Source: Calliphora vicina
Taxonomy: Eukaryota > Arthropoda > Insecta > Diptera > Calliphoridae
Assembly (NCBI RefSeq): GCF_958450345.1
Contig: NC_088783.1
Span: 54,784,395-54,848,394, forward strand
Direction: 5' to 3'
DNA: 64,000 nt
The translations under genes and the position numbers were made by a program. The notes beneath the pieces are model-generated. The model searched no databases and was not told the origin of the DNA. It saw only the letters and a list, made by a program, of their open reading frames with translations. Positions 21,419 to 32,506 of this stretch are shown here, piece by piece; position 1 is the stretch's first letter, and every line of letters begins with the position of its first letter.

Positions 21419-22828
21419 TTACAGGGGTGGACGATTGTCCCCGGTCGCCAGATCGCCCATTTTCTGGTTTCCCTGATGGTTGTTAGGACAGTTAGGAGTC
21501 AAGACACCTTTTGTTCCACATTTAAAACAAAATGATTTTTCTATTGGCTTCGAACAATAGATGTAAGAATGCCCAAACAACGAGCAATTCCAACACTGAA
21601 TGTTTGAAAAATCATATTTAGTTGGCTTCCTTGAACATTTTAAAGCCTCTACCTGAGGATCTACAGTTTCAGGACTATCGTCCTCTTCATTCAAAACTTC
21701 TATCTCGTTCACATTACGAGTCTGGACCATATTTGGGTTTTGGAATCTTGTATCGCGTAAAACCTTTTCCGCCTTACGTGCTTTGTCTCTAAACTCATTT
21801 AAATCTCGTGAATCGATATTGAATAATAGAAAACGTAAATTTGAGTTTAAGTTTCTTTTAATTATATCGATTAAAGTGGAATCAGGCAAAGGGTTTTGTA
21901 AACGTAGATTCATGGAAACAATTGATGAATGAAAATCATCATAACATTCCTTATATGATTGTTTTCTTAAAGAAATTTTTAAAATCACTTCATGGTCCGA
22001 CTCAATATGGCCGAATTCTTTTGTTAATGCATGTTTAAGCAAAGGGTAGGTTACAATACGGTTTTGTTTGGTAAAAAGCCAATACCATTGTTCAGCTTTA
22101 CCATCGAGAAGGATATGGAAGTTTGACAGTAAATGTTCGTCAGAACACTTTGATCTGCTAGAAAGTGTTTCCACTTTAAAAAGGAAGTCAGACACAGATC
22201 CATTACCATCAAATGAAATCTTCCATTTTTCAAGTTTCACATTGTTTTCATTAACCGAATAAGTACTATGAGTAGGTCCTGTATGATTAGAGTTAACCCT
22301 TGGAGTATTAATATTTGGTATAAAAGGCATAAATTCAGGGGTCCTATTGGAACTAGACGTAGTGCCTATCTGAGAGATACTATCTCTAATAGCGTTTAGC
22401 TCTCTACGAAACTCTTCCCTAGTGTTTAACATTGTTTGTTCCATCAGAGCCATAAGAGAATCTAAAGAACTACCTGTATTGGTATTTGCAACTGCAGCAG
22501 CATTATTTGCTGGGACTGGGTTCATACCAGAAGTGGAATCTCTGCTACAAGATGGCATAGAGTTCTGTGGTTGTGGGGGAATATTTTGATTTTCCATGAC
22601 TTGGATTTCCGAGAAAAGAGCTTGAGAAGGTAAGCTTTCTGCACTAAGAGTTCGATGTACCTGACCAGATTTGTTAAGAGCAGGAGAATGTACTACCTTT
22701 GGTTTCGCACCTCTAGTATCCCCAACTTCTACCTGAATATTATTATGTGAGCCTGAAGAACTCCTAGCACCTCGACCTCTAGTAAACGAGTTATTCTGCC
22801 CACCTACTGAAGAACTTCGCGTATTCAT
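21419..22828 (-). CDS. gag: gag structural protein with zinc knuckle
   Basis: 469 codons from ATG to TAA. The N-terminal third is rich in Ser, Asn and Gly and likely disordered. The middle (about 195-390) is a capsid-like region resembling retrotransposon gag proteins (KWKISFDG, FLFKVE, AEQWYWL, LRKQSYKECYDDF). The C-terminus has a zinc knuckle CX2CX4HX4C at Cys412, Cys415, His420 and Cys425. A second knuckle-like motif at Cys434, Cys437 and Cys447 has Val where His is expected, so it may not bind zinc normally. It packages the RNA into particles. The pol frame overlaps in the -1 register, and the TAA comes about 46 bases after a GGGAAAC heptamer. Confidence 0.93.
   Translation of the reverse strand: MNTRSSSVGGQNNSFTRGRGARSSSGSHNNIQVEVGDTRGAKPKVVHSPALNKSGQVHRTLSAESLPSQALFSEIQVMENQNIPPQPQNSMPSCSRDSTSGMNPVPANNAAAVANTNTGSSLDSLMALMEQTMLNTREEFRRELNAIRDSISQIGTTSSSNRTPEFMPFIPNINTPRVNSNHTGPTHSTYSVNENNVKLEKWKISFDGNGSVSDFLFKVETLSSRSKCSDEHLLSNFHILLDGKAEQWYWLFTKQNRIVTYPLLKHALTKEFGHIESDHEVILKISLRKQSYKECYDDFHSSIVSMNLRLQNPLPDSTLIDIIKRNLNSNLRFLLFNIDSRDLNEFRDKARKAEKVLRDTRFQNPNMVQTRNVNEIEVLNEEDDSPETVDPQVEALKCSRKPTKYDFSNIQCWNCSLFGHSYIYCSKPIEKSFCFKCGTKGVLTPNCPNNHQGNQKMGDLATGDNRPPL
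21467..21473 (-). other. Putative -1 frameshift slippery site GGGAAAC
   Basis: In the gag register the bases read CAG-GGA-AAC, which gives G GGA AAC, the X XXY YYZ pattern of -1 slippery heptamers. The same heptamer serves gag-pro shifting in simian type D retroviruses. Shifting here would enter the pol register, which has no stop between this point and the pol domains. A downstream pseudoknot was not evaluated. Confidence 0.65.
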
Positions 22829-23550
22829 ATCGAACCGAGAATATTATCGACAAATCAAATTTTAGTTAACGAAATTTATTTAAAATATTTCAGATCAGCA
22901 TGAGAAAAAAAAAATTATATGATAAGAGAATTTAGTAATAAAATGTTAATAATTAATACCTAAATAGTTAGTATAAGTTAGCTTTTAAGAATTATATTTT
23001 TTTGGTTTACATATGGGAAAATAGGCCAAATCATCAATGTGAAATTAGTTCGTATAAATCATGTCATGTTTTAAAATGAAAGATGCAACGTTTCAGTTGT
23101 ATATTTAAACTAAATCGGATCAACCTTTCAAAAAAAAAATAAAAATGAAATTAATAATTGTTAAACCGCTGCATTTAGATTCATAAAATCTTAAAATCTT
23201 AATGGACTTGAATAACATTCATTGAAGTTTCAAATGCAACTAAGACTAAACTTAAAAAAAATGCATATTAGTCTTGGACTATTTGAAATAATAGCAAAAT
23301 TAGTTGGTTAAGATAGTAATACGTAACTCCAGTATGTCGCAAATAGACTTAACTTCTCAACAATTACATTAAGCTATGACTTACATACTTTAGTTAAGAT
23401 TAGATGGAAAATATATATGTGATTTGTTGTCTTAACAAGACATTTTAACCAACTATAAGTGTTTGTCAAGTATATTGTTTTCTATGCAAATATCAGTTTT
23501 CAAGAGCAAAATGTTAGCCATGAAATGGCCTTTCCGTTGGGCGCCATATA
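22829..23550 (-). other. Untranslated leader of the retrotransposon
   Basis: About 700 bp between the gag ATG and the 5' LTR, AT-rich and without a long frame. It should contain packaging signals, but none can be identified by eye. Confidence 0.7.
23529..23546 (-). other. Primer-binding site, tRNA-Lys type
   Basis: Minus-strand TGGCGCCCAACGGAAAGG lies four bases inside the 5' LTR boundary. Its first 12 bases are complementary to the 3' end of insect tRNA-Lys(CTT) including CCA. The last six do not match. Confidence 0.8.
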
Positions 23551-25977
23551 TGTTATGCGCCGGCTACATTTCGAGAGTAATAAAAATTTACTTTCTACTT
23601 GGTTCTAATAAAACCGTACAAATGAACTTTCGTTAAGGGCATGAAAAGATATCCCAGCTAGCTCTTCGATAGGTATACATGGTTCTTAACCCAGTTATTT
23701 GAAACGCATAAACATATAATACAGTCTACATGCCTACAAATACCCTAGACTGCACAAAAGAAAATAAACTAAATGGACCTAGAACTACAACGTGTTATAT
23801 GACAAACATGGTGGTTAGATGTTGTACCACATAGGGTAATGATTTCCCTCCCAATTATGACATATTGTCAAACACCATGACAGACTATACCCTATTTAAC
23901 TTTTAAATCTGTCCCTAATAATGACACGATTTATACTTACATTATATTTCACAATTCAGATTGGCTATCGTTCCCATATTATTAAATGTTTACAAATGCA
24001 TTTTAATTTTATCTTACAACTTTATTAAAGATTTATTAAAAAAAAATAGAGTAACAAAACAAAATAGAATATTCTCAATAATGATAAAAGGAATGAAACA
24101 ATTTTGATCATTTAACAAGAGATCATTAATGAATGAAAACAACAAAAAAAAATACTTATTCTAGGGGAACAATTTGAAATCGGACTGACTTATTAATTTA
24201 TAGTAAAAAAAATTGTGGTAAGTAGTAAAATAAAAAAAAATGAGTATTAAAGCATAATGAGACAGACTTACGAAAATGATGAATGAAAAAAAAATGCACT
24301 TGAATGAATTGTTGGGCCCAGCAGTCAATCAGTGATGTTGTTGTTATTTCGTCTGGATTGTTTTTTTGCAGAAATCAATATGTATGTAGATGATCTAGAC
24401 TTTTCAAAAAAAAGATTAATCATGATATTTTAACACTCACAAAAATAATGTTGGTAAATTAATTAATTTAGAAAAGTATGATAAAATTTACATGTTTTAA
24501 GATTTTTGCCAGAATTTTAAGAATTCTATATTATAATGAATAATGTGTTTTAATATAATTTTAGGAAATATTTCTATAAAATATAATGAATTAGTAAAAT
24601 AATAGTGGTTCAGATTTAATTAATATATTCATAAATTTGAGATTTTATAGTTATATGTAATTCAATTGTTGATTTTTGTATAATTCAGAAAACAAAATTA
24701 CTTTATGGTTTTGTACATTTTGTTTAAAGTTTTGAAAGTATAAATTTTAGTTTTGTTTAATTAGATTTTAATTCTTACATTGTTAATTAATTTGTTTTAA
24801 AATTTTAAATATTGTTGGATAATAAATTAGATCATAATTTGGTTGAAATTTCTTTTAGGTAATTAGCAAATTTTTAGGCCAATTTAGACCAATTAACTTT
24901 AAACTATTTTAGTGAATAATTAGAATTAAGTTTTAGATGTTGTTTAAGATTTATAATTATGACATAATTTAGACTTTGTATGTAATAAATTTAGAGATTA
25001 GTGTAATTTGAAAATAGATTTAATTTTGACTTTCTAAGAAACTTTCATAATTTAATAAAATTTAGGTTTTAGTTTAGTATCAAATCATGAGATTTAGGAT
25101 AAGTTATTGATTTTAGAGGTTTAAAGATAAGGTATTCTGGATAATGATGTACTTAACACTAGTAATTGGTGATTACGTAAGGTGATTACATAAGACCATG
25201 TGGTCTTACACAACACTCAATTTCTTTCCGTGACCAAATTCCGAGTTTCTTTGTTCTCAACGTATGATTGAAATGGAAGGTTTTGTATTCCTCAAGGGTA
25301 AAATCTTTCGAGGATTGCCCACTAATGGTGACAGAAAGCCACAGGCTACACGGGTTGAAACTATTTCCCTAATAAATGAAATTGTGTCTTGTAATGGTTT
25401 TACGGGTATATATTCTAAACTAGTTTATGTTACCTTTAGATTGGACTCCTAAAAATATTAGACAATCACAAATCCTGGGCTCATCGACTCACTTAACTTG
25501 GCTTAATTGGTTTATTTAAACTTGGCTTTTATTTGAATTATTCAGCTTATGGAAATTTACTGACACTTTATAGAACACGTTGTCTCTATAGATCACTTTG
25601 TAAATCTTGATTGAACTTAATCGTACCACTTCAACTTTAGTAATGAAGTTTTGGTTGGAAACAATTATATGATCATGCTTTTTGGCTGTCATTAATATTA
25701 CCGCGTAGTAAAACTCGTTTTAAAGAAGAATCAATGTAGATCAATTGATCATGTGTGTTAAATAAAGACAAATAATGAAATGCATCTCAATTAAATGAGA
25801 AATGCAAAAAAAAAGTGCAATAATCAATGCTCTTAAAAATTTTATCGCATGCAATAAATAAGGGACGTAGCCCTTATGTGAATAATATATTATTCTATCT
25901 ACATAACAATACTCCTATATTACTCTACATGTAAATTTTAACGAAATTTAATAACAAAAATTTAAAAAATCGTAACA
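23551..25977 (-). repeat. 5' LTR (transcription sense), 2427 bp
   Basis: Promoter LTR for gag-pol, reading leftward. Apparently identical to the left LTR over the compared lines. Identical LTRs mean that little time has passed since insertion. Promoter and polyadenylation signals were not pinned down. Confidence 0.93.
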
Positions 25978-26090
25978 ATGTCCGTGTGAGTGTGCAGGAG
26001 AATACGAGGCAGTAGATTTCGCGACACGAACTCGGTCTTTCGCAGACCACAACTTGGCGAATTTTGCGAGGTTGTGGCTACAACATGTCG
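25978..26090 (+). pseudogene. Right-hand continuation of the interrupted transposase
   Basis: The first four bases are the ATGT duplication. The following frame gives VQENTR, a stop, then ISRHELGLSQTTTWRILR, matching the second helix-turn-helix of DUF4817-type transposases (ISRR..ELG.S..T..RIL). After about 26090 the sequence turns into a host repeat (ACATGTCGATCATGCTG) that is also present at 26767. Confidence 0.6.
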
Positions 26091-26820
26091 ATCATGCTGC
26101 TTCTGGCTGGCTGCAATGTTAAAGATCATCTATTGTATTTAAAATTTTGAAATTTGCAACCCCTAAACATAATTTTTAATTGAGTCCTAAATACTATACA
26201 ACCACAAAATATCAGAGAAATCAACCAACAACCATGTAAATTATGAAAATTAAAACATTAAAATGCTCTTGTTTTCAAAGAACAACAAATGCAATTAAAT
26301 TAAATGGATCTTAAGTTCATAATCTTACTCTTATAAAAAACACTTACATATAGACAAAGAAGAAACCGAAGAAACCACAAAAGTATAAAATTTAAATAAA
26401 ATTCGATAAAAAGAACCTCCTCTAGACGTCAGCGTCAATGTAAACAAAACAAAAATTTTCAAAATCAAACAACAGTGCAATGCAGTGGGGTGCAGTGTGA
26501 GTCTTAACAAATTCATACTCGTACAAGGAGACGAGAGAGAAGTACTCACACTAAGTGTTGAAGTGAAATGAAACCCATGTTGGCCATCAAAGAGCTATGA
26601 GTTCAAAAGTGTGACTTGACATATTTTAAACAACTAATTACTGGAAGAGCAGGAATTTGAAAAGAACACGCAATAGGCAAGGAAACAAATATAAAAAAAT
26701 AAAAAAAATAAAAACTTAAAAAACCAACATGTATAGATTAATTGAATTCAAGTGGTTGGGGCTTTAACATGTCGATCATGCTGTTGCTGGCTGGCTGGCT
26801 GCAGTGTTAAAGATCATGAA
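26083..26820. repeat. Direct repeat of ~48 bp, 675 bp apart
   Basis: ACATGTCGATCATGCTG, CTGGCTGGCTGCA.TGTTAAAGATCAT occurs at 26083-26131 and again at 26765-26818, with one GGCT expansion in the second copy. The sequence between is AT-rich and has no gene. It may be the footprint of a local duplication. Confidence 0.6.
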
Positions 26821-27320
26821 GATGTTGTTGTTAATGATGATCATGATCATGGTGTTGATATTTCTAGCTTTAACTTGATGCTGGTGATAATCACTCTTGT
26901 TTATACCCTGCCTGCCCCATGATCATGGGTGGTTTTCAAGTGTTTTTAATAGAAATCGTTTAAATTTCTCTTGTTTTTTTCCACAACATTTCAATTGAGG
27001 AATTTTCTTTTATTTTTAATTCCTCTAAAGTTGAGTCTGTGAAAAACTTTGATGAAACGTTTGTTGTTGTTTAAGAAAATCTTCTTTTCTTTTCATTTGA
27101 ATTGAAATGAATCGTTTATGGTGTCTTTATTTTCTGGTTGGCCCCCAATTGTGTTATTATTAATTATCTAGAGAAATTGTTCATCATGCTTTCATTTATC
27201 AAATCAAATCAATGTTATTAAGGGCACAGTGGTGTGTCTTGTTATTTGGGTAAATAAATTTACCAAAAAAATTAAGGGGAACATTGTATGAAAATGTTTT
27301 CAAAATTTAAATCGATGCAT
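26131..27320. other. AT-rich host-like stretch, no gene seen
   Basis: Includes a GATGTTGTTGTTAATGATGATCATGATCATGG-type simple run near 26820-26855. No protein family was recognised. Confidence 0.4.
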
Positions 27321-27324
27321 ATGT

Positions 27325-27420
27325 AAAGGGTCTTCCAATAGGGACATCCGAACTTTGACAGTTGATAGTGGCCATATGTCGAATTGTATGTTATATTCCA
27401 TACATAAGTGCCTTTCAAAT
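27325..27420 (+). repeat. End fragment of the DUF4817-type transposon
   Basis: GGGTCTTCCAATAGGGACAT and following bases match the element end at 15295 and, more loosely, that at 35126. No coding part is recognisable here. Confidence 0.55.
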
Positions 27421-27720
27421 GAATAAGAAATTTCGAAGATATCTCACACACACTTTGTTTGATTTAAATTTAACGATAGGAAGCGCTTAAAGAAATATCC
27501 TGTATATGAATTGAAGCGTTATAGCCTCATTAACCACCCTCTGCATTACCTATTATCATTCCTATAAAATTTATATTTGTGTCCAATTATCAAGATTTGA
27601 AAATGTTTGATTTAAGCTGACGATTAAAAAACTGATTAAAATTAAAAAGTTTGTCTACCGTTACCTCAAAAATACCGAAGTAATTGAAATTACTGACATA
27701 CTATTTCCGATATCTTATAA

Positions 27721-28360
27721 AAACAAGTAAGAGATCTATATTCGGCTGTGCTGAATCTTATATACCCTTCACCAAATTATACTTTAAAATAAATTTTTTT
27801 AAATATTTTTAGGTTAACAAAATTTAATTTTTTTTAATTGTTCTTTAATTTGTTTTAAATAAAAAGTTTTTTCCAAATTTTTTTTTTTTTTAAATTTATG
27901 ACAAAAAAATTTTTTGATGAAAAACAATTCGGGTTAAAAAATATTTTTTCCCGATTTTGACCCATTGTAGGTCCAACTTACTATAGCCTTATCTACATCG
28001 TTGCAATGGACTATGGAAATATCTATCATTAGATATCCATATTGTCTATATTAATGACTTAGTAATCCAAAAATCGAGGTTGTCCCGGTTTTTTGCTCAT
28101 ATCTCCGTTATTTACGGACCGATTTTGCTGATTTTAAATAGCAAACTTCTCGAAAGTATGCCTGACAGAATTATTGAAGATTTAGATCCCGAAGATATCT
28201 GGGGTCTTCAGAAAATTGATTTCAACAGACAGACAGACGGACATGGCTTAATCGACTCCGCTATCTATAAGGATCCAGAATATATATACTTTATAGGGTC
28301 GGAAATGAAAAATGTAGAAATTACAAACGGAATGACAAACTTAGGTGAAGGGTATAAAAA
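27721..28360 (-). mobile_element. DINE-like element, family 1, near complete
   Basis: In element sense it runs from TTTTTATACCC...TTCACC (28360) to the hairpin with AACAAGT end (27721). It shows all family blocks: sub-terminal TATACCCTTCACC repeats facing inward at both ends, ATCCTTATAGAT, GACAGACAGACGGACATGG microsatellite, TTTCAACAGACAG, and an imperfect 3' hairpin ATTCGGCTGTGCTGAAT. The 5' TATATATA segment is shortened. It has no coding capacity. The frame at 28080-28364 is just element sequence. Confidence 0.8.
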
Positions 28361-29515
28361 TTGAGTTTATTAAATTATACAAAATACAACATATTACAAA
28401 ACACCGCTTTTGTCAACTTATTTCTAATTTTTGATAATATTGTTAATAATCTAGTTCAGGATGAAATGAGAGTACCAAATATTCATTCATTCATATATCA
28501 TTCATGTTCATTATCAAATTAAATTCGTTATGAAAATATCGTTACCGAAATAACAACAAATAGCAACACTATGCAACAAATGAAGACTTTTGGAAAAACA
28601 CACTGTCATGACAGTATAGGCTCAACTCTACTACTAAACTCAGTTTGGCGATTTTGGTGATCAATTTTTTTAATGGGGCTCCTAAGATTCTGAAAATTAT
28701 TGGCTCTCCAAAAAAAGGTGTCATCAGTTTATGGCCAACAACTAATTCAGAATTGGTGATACCGCTTAACTATATATGGCAATAATATAGTTAAGAGTCC
28801 ACCAAACAAATTTAGTTTAAATTTTTTTCCAAAAAATAGCTATTTCGTGTACTTTATTGGAAAAAAATATAGAAAGAACATTTTTTTTCCACTTTTTTTA
28901 AATAATTTGCACTCCTAATTTTTCACTAACAATATTTAGCAAAGTAGTAGCTACGGAAAAGCTAAACTACTCTTGTGAATATATCAATGCAATCTGAACG
29001 TATCTACTTAGGTAATCTAAAAAGCATATAAAGATCACTTTGTACATACCTTAAAAATGTTCGAAATAGTAAATTTCTGACGCTAAAACAAATATTTTTG
29101 TTAAAATAGTATGATCCAGTCCACACTTCTATGTTGTGCTGCATTATTTACTCGGCTGATTTACTGATGTTCAGCTTCGTAGGCGGAATGTTTCTCAAAG
29201 ACTCAAATTTTTAAAAAAATTCCCAGAAAGCTATTTATGAGCCGAATGAGCTGAAATTTAAAATATAGATAGTATTTGAGAAGGTCTACCAAAAAATATG
29301 CTTACATCTGTAGGTTATCTATTTTAGTTCAAAAGATATTTATGGTTTAACTTTTTTTTTCAATTTTGCTCGATCTTTTTTTGCGTTTTTTTTTAGATAT
29401 GAGGGTCAAAAATTTTTTTTAAAATATCACGTATATTTGCAATAAAAATCTGAAGAAAATAAAATAAACTTGATTAAAATTATCTCGTCCCTATAAAAAG
29501 TTGAATGCATCCATC
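28361..29515. other. Repeat-like stretch, family unknown
   Basis: No gene. Around 29220-29400, rough similarity to the interior of the foldback MITE at 42135-42589 (TATTTGAGAAGGTCTACC..., ATGAGCCGAATGAGCTGAA) suggests an undefined dispersed element. Confidence 0.4.
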
Positions 29516-29520
29516 TTTGA

Positions 29521-30242
29521 AAAAATACCCATCACCTTCGTGAGATGGGTATATATAAGTTTGTCATTCCGTTTGTAATTTCTACATTTTTAATTTTCGA
29601 CCCTATAAAGTATATATATTCTGGATCCTTATAGATAGCGGAGTCGATTAAGCCATGTCCGTCTGTCTGTCTGTCCGTCTGTCTGTTGAAATCAATTTTC
29701 TGAAGACCCCAGATATCTTCGGGATCCAAATCTTCAATAATTCTGTCATTCAGACATGCTTTCGAGAATTTTGCTATTTAAAATCAGCAAAATCGGTCCA
29801 CAAATGGCTGAGATATGAGGAAAAAACCAAGGCAACCTCGATTTTTGACCTATATCTGGATTACTAAGACATTAATATAGACAATATGGATATCTAATGA
29901 TAGATATTTCGAAGACGACGTATATAAGACCATAGTAAATTGGACCTACAATGGGTCAAAATCGAAAAAAAAATTTTAAACCCGAATTTTTTTTCAAAAA
30001 AAAAAAATTGAAAAACAAAAAAAAAAATTTTTTTAAATTTAAAAAAAAAAATTTTAAATTTAAAAAAAAAAAATTAAAAAATTTAAAATAACAATCGAAA
30101 AAATTTTTTTTCCAAAAAATTAAAAAAACAACTGGAAAAAATAAATAAATTTTGTTTACCTAAAAATATTTAAAATTTTGAAGTATAATTTGGTGAAGGG
30201 TATATAAGATTCGGCACAGCCGAATATAGCACTCTTACTTGT
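29521..30242 (+). mobile_element. DINE-like element, family 1, complete
   Basis: Starts ATACCCATCACCTTCGTGAG with its complementary GGGTAT. Contains the GTCTGTCTGTCTGTCCGTCT microsatellite near 29660-29685. Ends with GGTGAAGGGTATA, hairpin ATTCGGC-ACA-GCCGAAT, then ATAGCACTCTTACTTGTT. The inward-facing TATACCC motifs, 3' hairpin about 11 bp from the end and GTCY repeat match DINE-1/Helentron architecture. Assignment to that class is inference. Confidence 0.85.
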
Positions 30243-30736
30243 TATCTAAAATAAAAGTCCCTATGTTTTTTCTTTTATAGAAAAAATTTTTCTTCTGGAC
30301 TATATACAATTTTTATATGATCTGCAAAGAGAACCTAAATCAATGGGCATTTTTCTAAAAAAAAATTAGTTTTTGGAACAAATTTTCCTCGCTTTAGGAA
30401 TTTCGGTATTTGAAGACAAAGAATGGCCATTGACTTAAGGAAATTTAATCTATATTAGTTAAAAATATTGTTATATCTTTGACCCTTTAATGAATATTGT
30501 TGCCAATTGTCTACATTTCAGTTCCACTTAATTTTAGACGAACAGAACTTGATACTAATTCAGATTCACCTTCAGTATAATCAAATGGAGTACGAAATGT
30601 TTCGGCTAAATAAATTCTAAATCAAACTAAAGCTAAAGGAAATATAATAAATAAAAATCAAATAAATATTTGATACTTCATAGAAAAATAAAAGTAAAAA
30701 TCATGCGTTAAAATTTTACATTAATAAAAATTTATA
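30243..30736. other. AT-rich stretch, no gene seen
   Basis: No recognisable protein or repeat ends between the DINE-like copy and the Tc1-type MITE. Confidence 0.4.
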
Positions 30737-30738
30737 TA

Positions 30739-31254
30739 CAGTGGTGGCCAGGAATTTAAGACAAAATTCTAAATTCCACGTGATTGTCAATTATTTTTTC
30801 AAATATTTCCACAAATATGTATGCATGAGGACTGTTTTAACACACAAGTGTGTTTTATTCGACTGTGTCAATTCATACATATTCACCACGAACACATACG
30901 ATTTTTCTACAACTTGACCAAAAATTTTTTTTTTTAAATAAACATATTTTTTAACATTTATATCACTATATTTTTATTATTAAAAAATATTCGGACCAAA
31001 TTTCGTATTTTTAGTTCCATTAGTTTCGGTCATATCATGTTATTAACAGCTGATGTTCGCTGAGGTGGGTCAACGTATTTCCACATATCTTTGTCCATAT
31101 AAGTTTTACCGATTTTCCAAACATTTTTGAGAAACTAGAAACATTAATAATAAATTTCATATCCTTAGAGGTCCTTTTATTTTGGCTCTATCGCACTTAA
31201 TATTCAGTTGATGAAAAAATTCAAGTATTTGTCTTAAATTGCTGGCCACCACTG
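30739..31254. mobile_element. Tc1-type MITE
   Basis: 516 bp flanked by TA on both sides (30737-30738 and 31255-31256). Terminal inverted repeats of about 28 bp begin CAGTGGTGGCCAGGAATTTA, with a few mismatches on the right. The TA duplication and CAGTG start are typical of Tc1-like elements. No transposase is recognisable inside. Confidence 0.85.
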
Positions 31255-31509
31255 TATTGTATATTTTTTGTGGATAATCACCATATTATAATTTTTTTAG
31301 TTTTATAGGTAAATTACGCCGAAAAAAATATAAAATTATTTAATTTCACTAAAATGTTAATCTTCAAGTCCTAAGGATTTCACATATATCAAACACTTAT
31401 ATAAAAAGCTTATATTTACTCTTCAGAAGCTCCACAAACTATGCCCCCTTTCAAACATTTTAAAGTTTTTTCATATATTGCATCAAGCCGGTCTTCCGTG
31501 ATCAAGATT

Positions 31510-31931
31510 CCCAGCAAAAAATATTCTGGATTTGGAAGCAATAAATATGATTACTGCATCTTCTACTGCTACATTAATTGCATCCTAAAAATGATTTTGG
31601 AAGGCATACATTAAGCTATTCGTATAGGTGGTGAAGAACTTAGAATAAATCAGCGCTTCTTGTTAGGCAATCACTGGGCCGGTAAGATTTTATTGCTTTT
31701 CAGCGGCTCTAAAATCTATGTGCACAATTGTTTGCACATATGTATTTAATTAGATGAAATCAGGTTAATTTTAAAGCTGTGAAATATGCTTATTTTGGAT
31801 TCCTTATGCAGAGCCTCTACGCGAGGAATCCCATATAAAAATCATGTAATCTTTCATGCGAAGTGGTAGCAGTATACAAATGCTCTCTGCCTTACAAACC
31901 TGCTTCCGAGGAAGCACCATTTTTTGCTGGG
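31510..31931. mobile_element. MITE with CCCAGCAAAAAAT ends
   Basis: 422 bp with CCCAGCAAAAAAT on the left and its complement ATTTTTTGCTGGG on the right, each followed inward by a GGAAGCA motif. Target duplication is not clear and the superfamily is unassigned. Confidence 0.65.
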
Positions 31932-32068
31932 TTGGGTAACGTTATGGGCCCGGATCATACTGATAATGATTTGCCCATTATTCGTTATTAATAATGAGCA
32001 AATCACTTGATCATACGTTTTTAACAAAAAATCTTAAGACTATTAAAAACATTTTACGAAACAATACA

Positions 32069-32506
32069 TGTGGGATTGGAGCCTAGTCACTCTACTAGAT
32101 CTGGCAGACCTTATTAAGGGTTAATTGTTATTTAAATTAACTGACCAATATTGACGACTATGAGAGGGAAAGTGACAACACTATGACATATTACACGGAC
32201 GAACTTTCTAGGATGTTTTATAATCGGACGAGTGACGAGTATGGTTTGGATAGACAGACACTTTTAATATAGAGGAGAGTTGGCTAGCAGCATCCAAAGT
32301 GAAAAGTTGTATTAAAGTCGCATAGTTGAATATAAGAAAGTTGAACTAAAGTTGCATTTTTTATAAGTTACGTTATATTACATTTAATTAATAAGTTACT
32401 CCTAGACCTAAGTGATTTAAGTGAATAATTTTTAAAATAAACAACTAAATGAAACATTTTGTATTTTATTGAAGCCAACAAACTTCTGGGCTATATTAAT
32501 CCCACA
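32069..32506. repeat. Probable solo LTR, 438 bp
   Basis: Starts TGTGGGATT and ends AATCCCACA, a perfect 9-bp terminal inverted repeat with TG...CA. TACA flanks both sides (32065-32068 and 32507-32510), a 4-bp duplication as for Ty3/gypsy. No coding sequence adjoins, so this is what remains after LTR-LTR recombination. It is unrelated to the 2.4-kb LTRs. Confidence 0.75.

Larger units (their letters stand above)
15553..25977 (-). mobile_element. Complete Ty3/gypsy LTR retrotransposon with 2.4-kb LTRs
   Basis: A 10,425-bp element in minus orientation, flanked by the 4-bp duplication ATGT (15549-15552 and 25978-25981). LTRs of 2427 bp begin TGTTATGC and end CGTAACA as read on the plus strand. 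Order in the transcribed sense is: 5' LTR (23551-25977), PBS, leader, gag, pol, 3' LTR (15553-17979). There is no env-like frame, since only about 143 bp separate the pol stop from the 3' LTR. No canonical polypurine tract is seen beside the 3' LTR. LTRs this long are known from Drosophila Ulysses, and the integrase ERVNR motif fits the Ulysses/Osvaldo group, but that placement is inference. It looks recently inserted and may be capable of activity. Confidence 0.93.
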
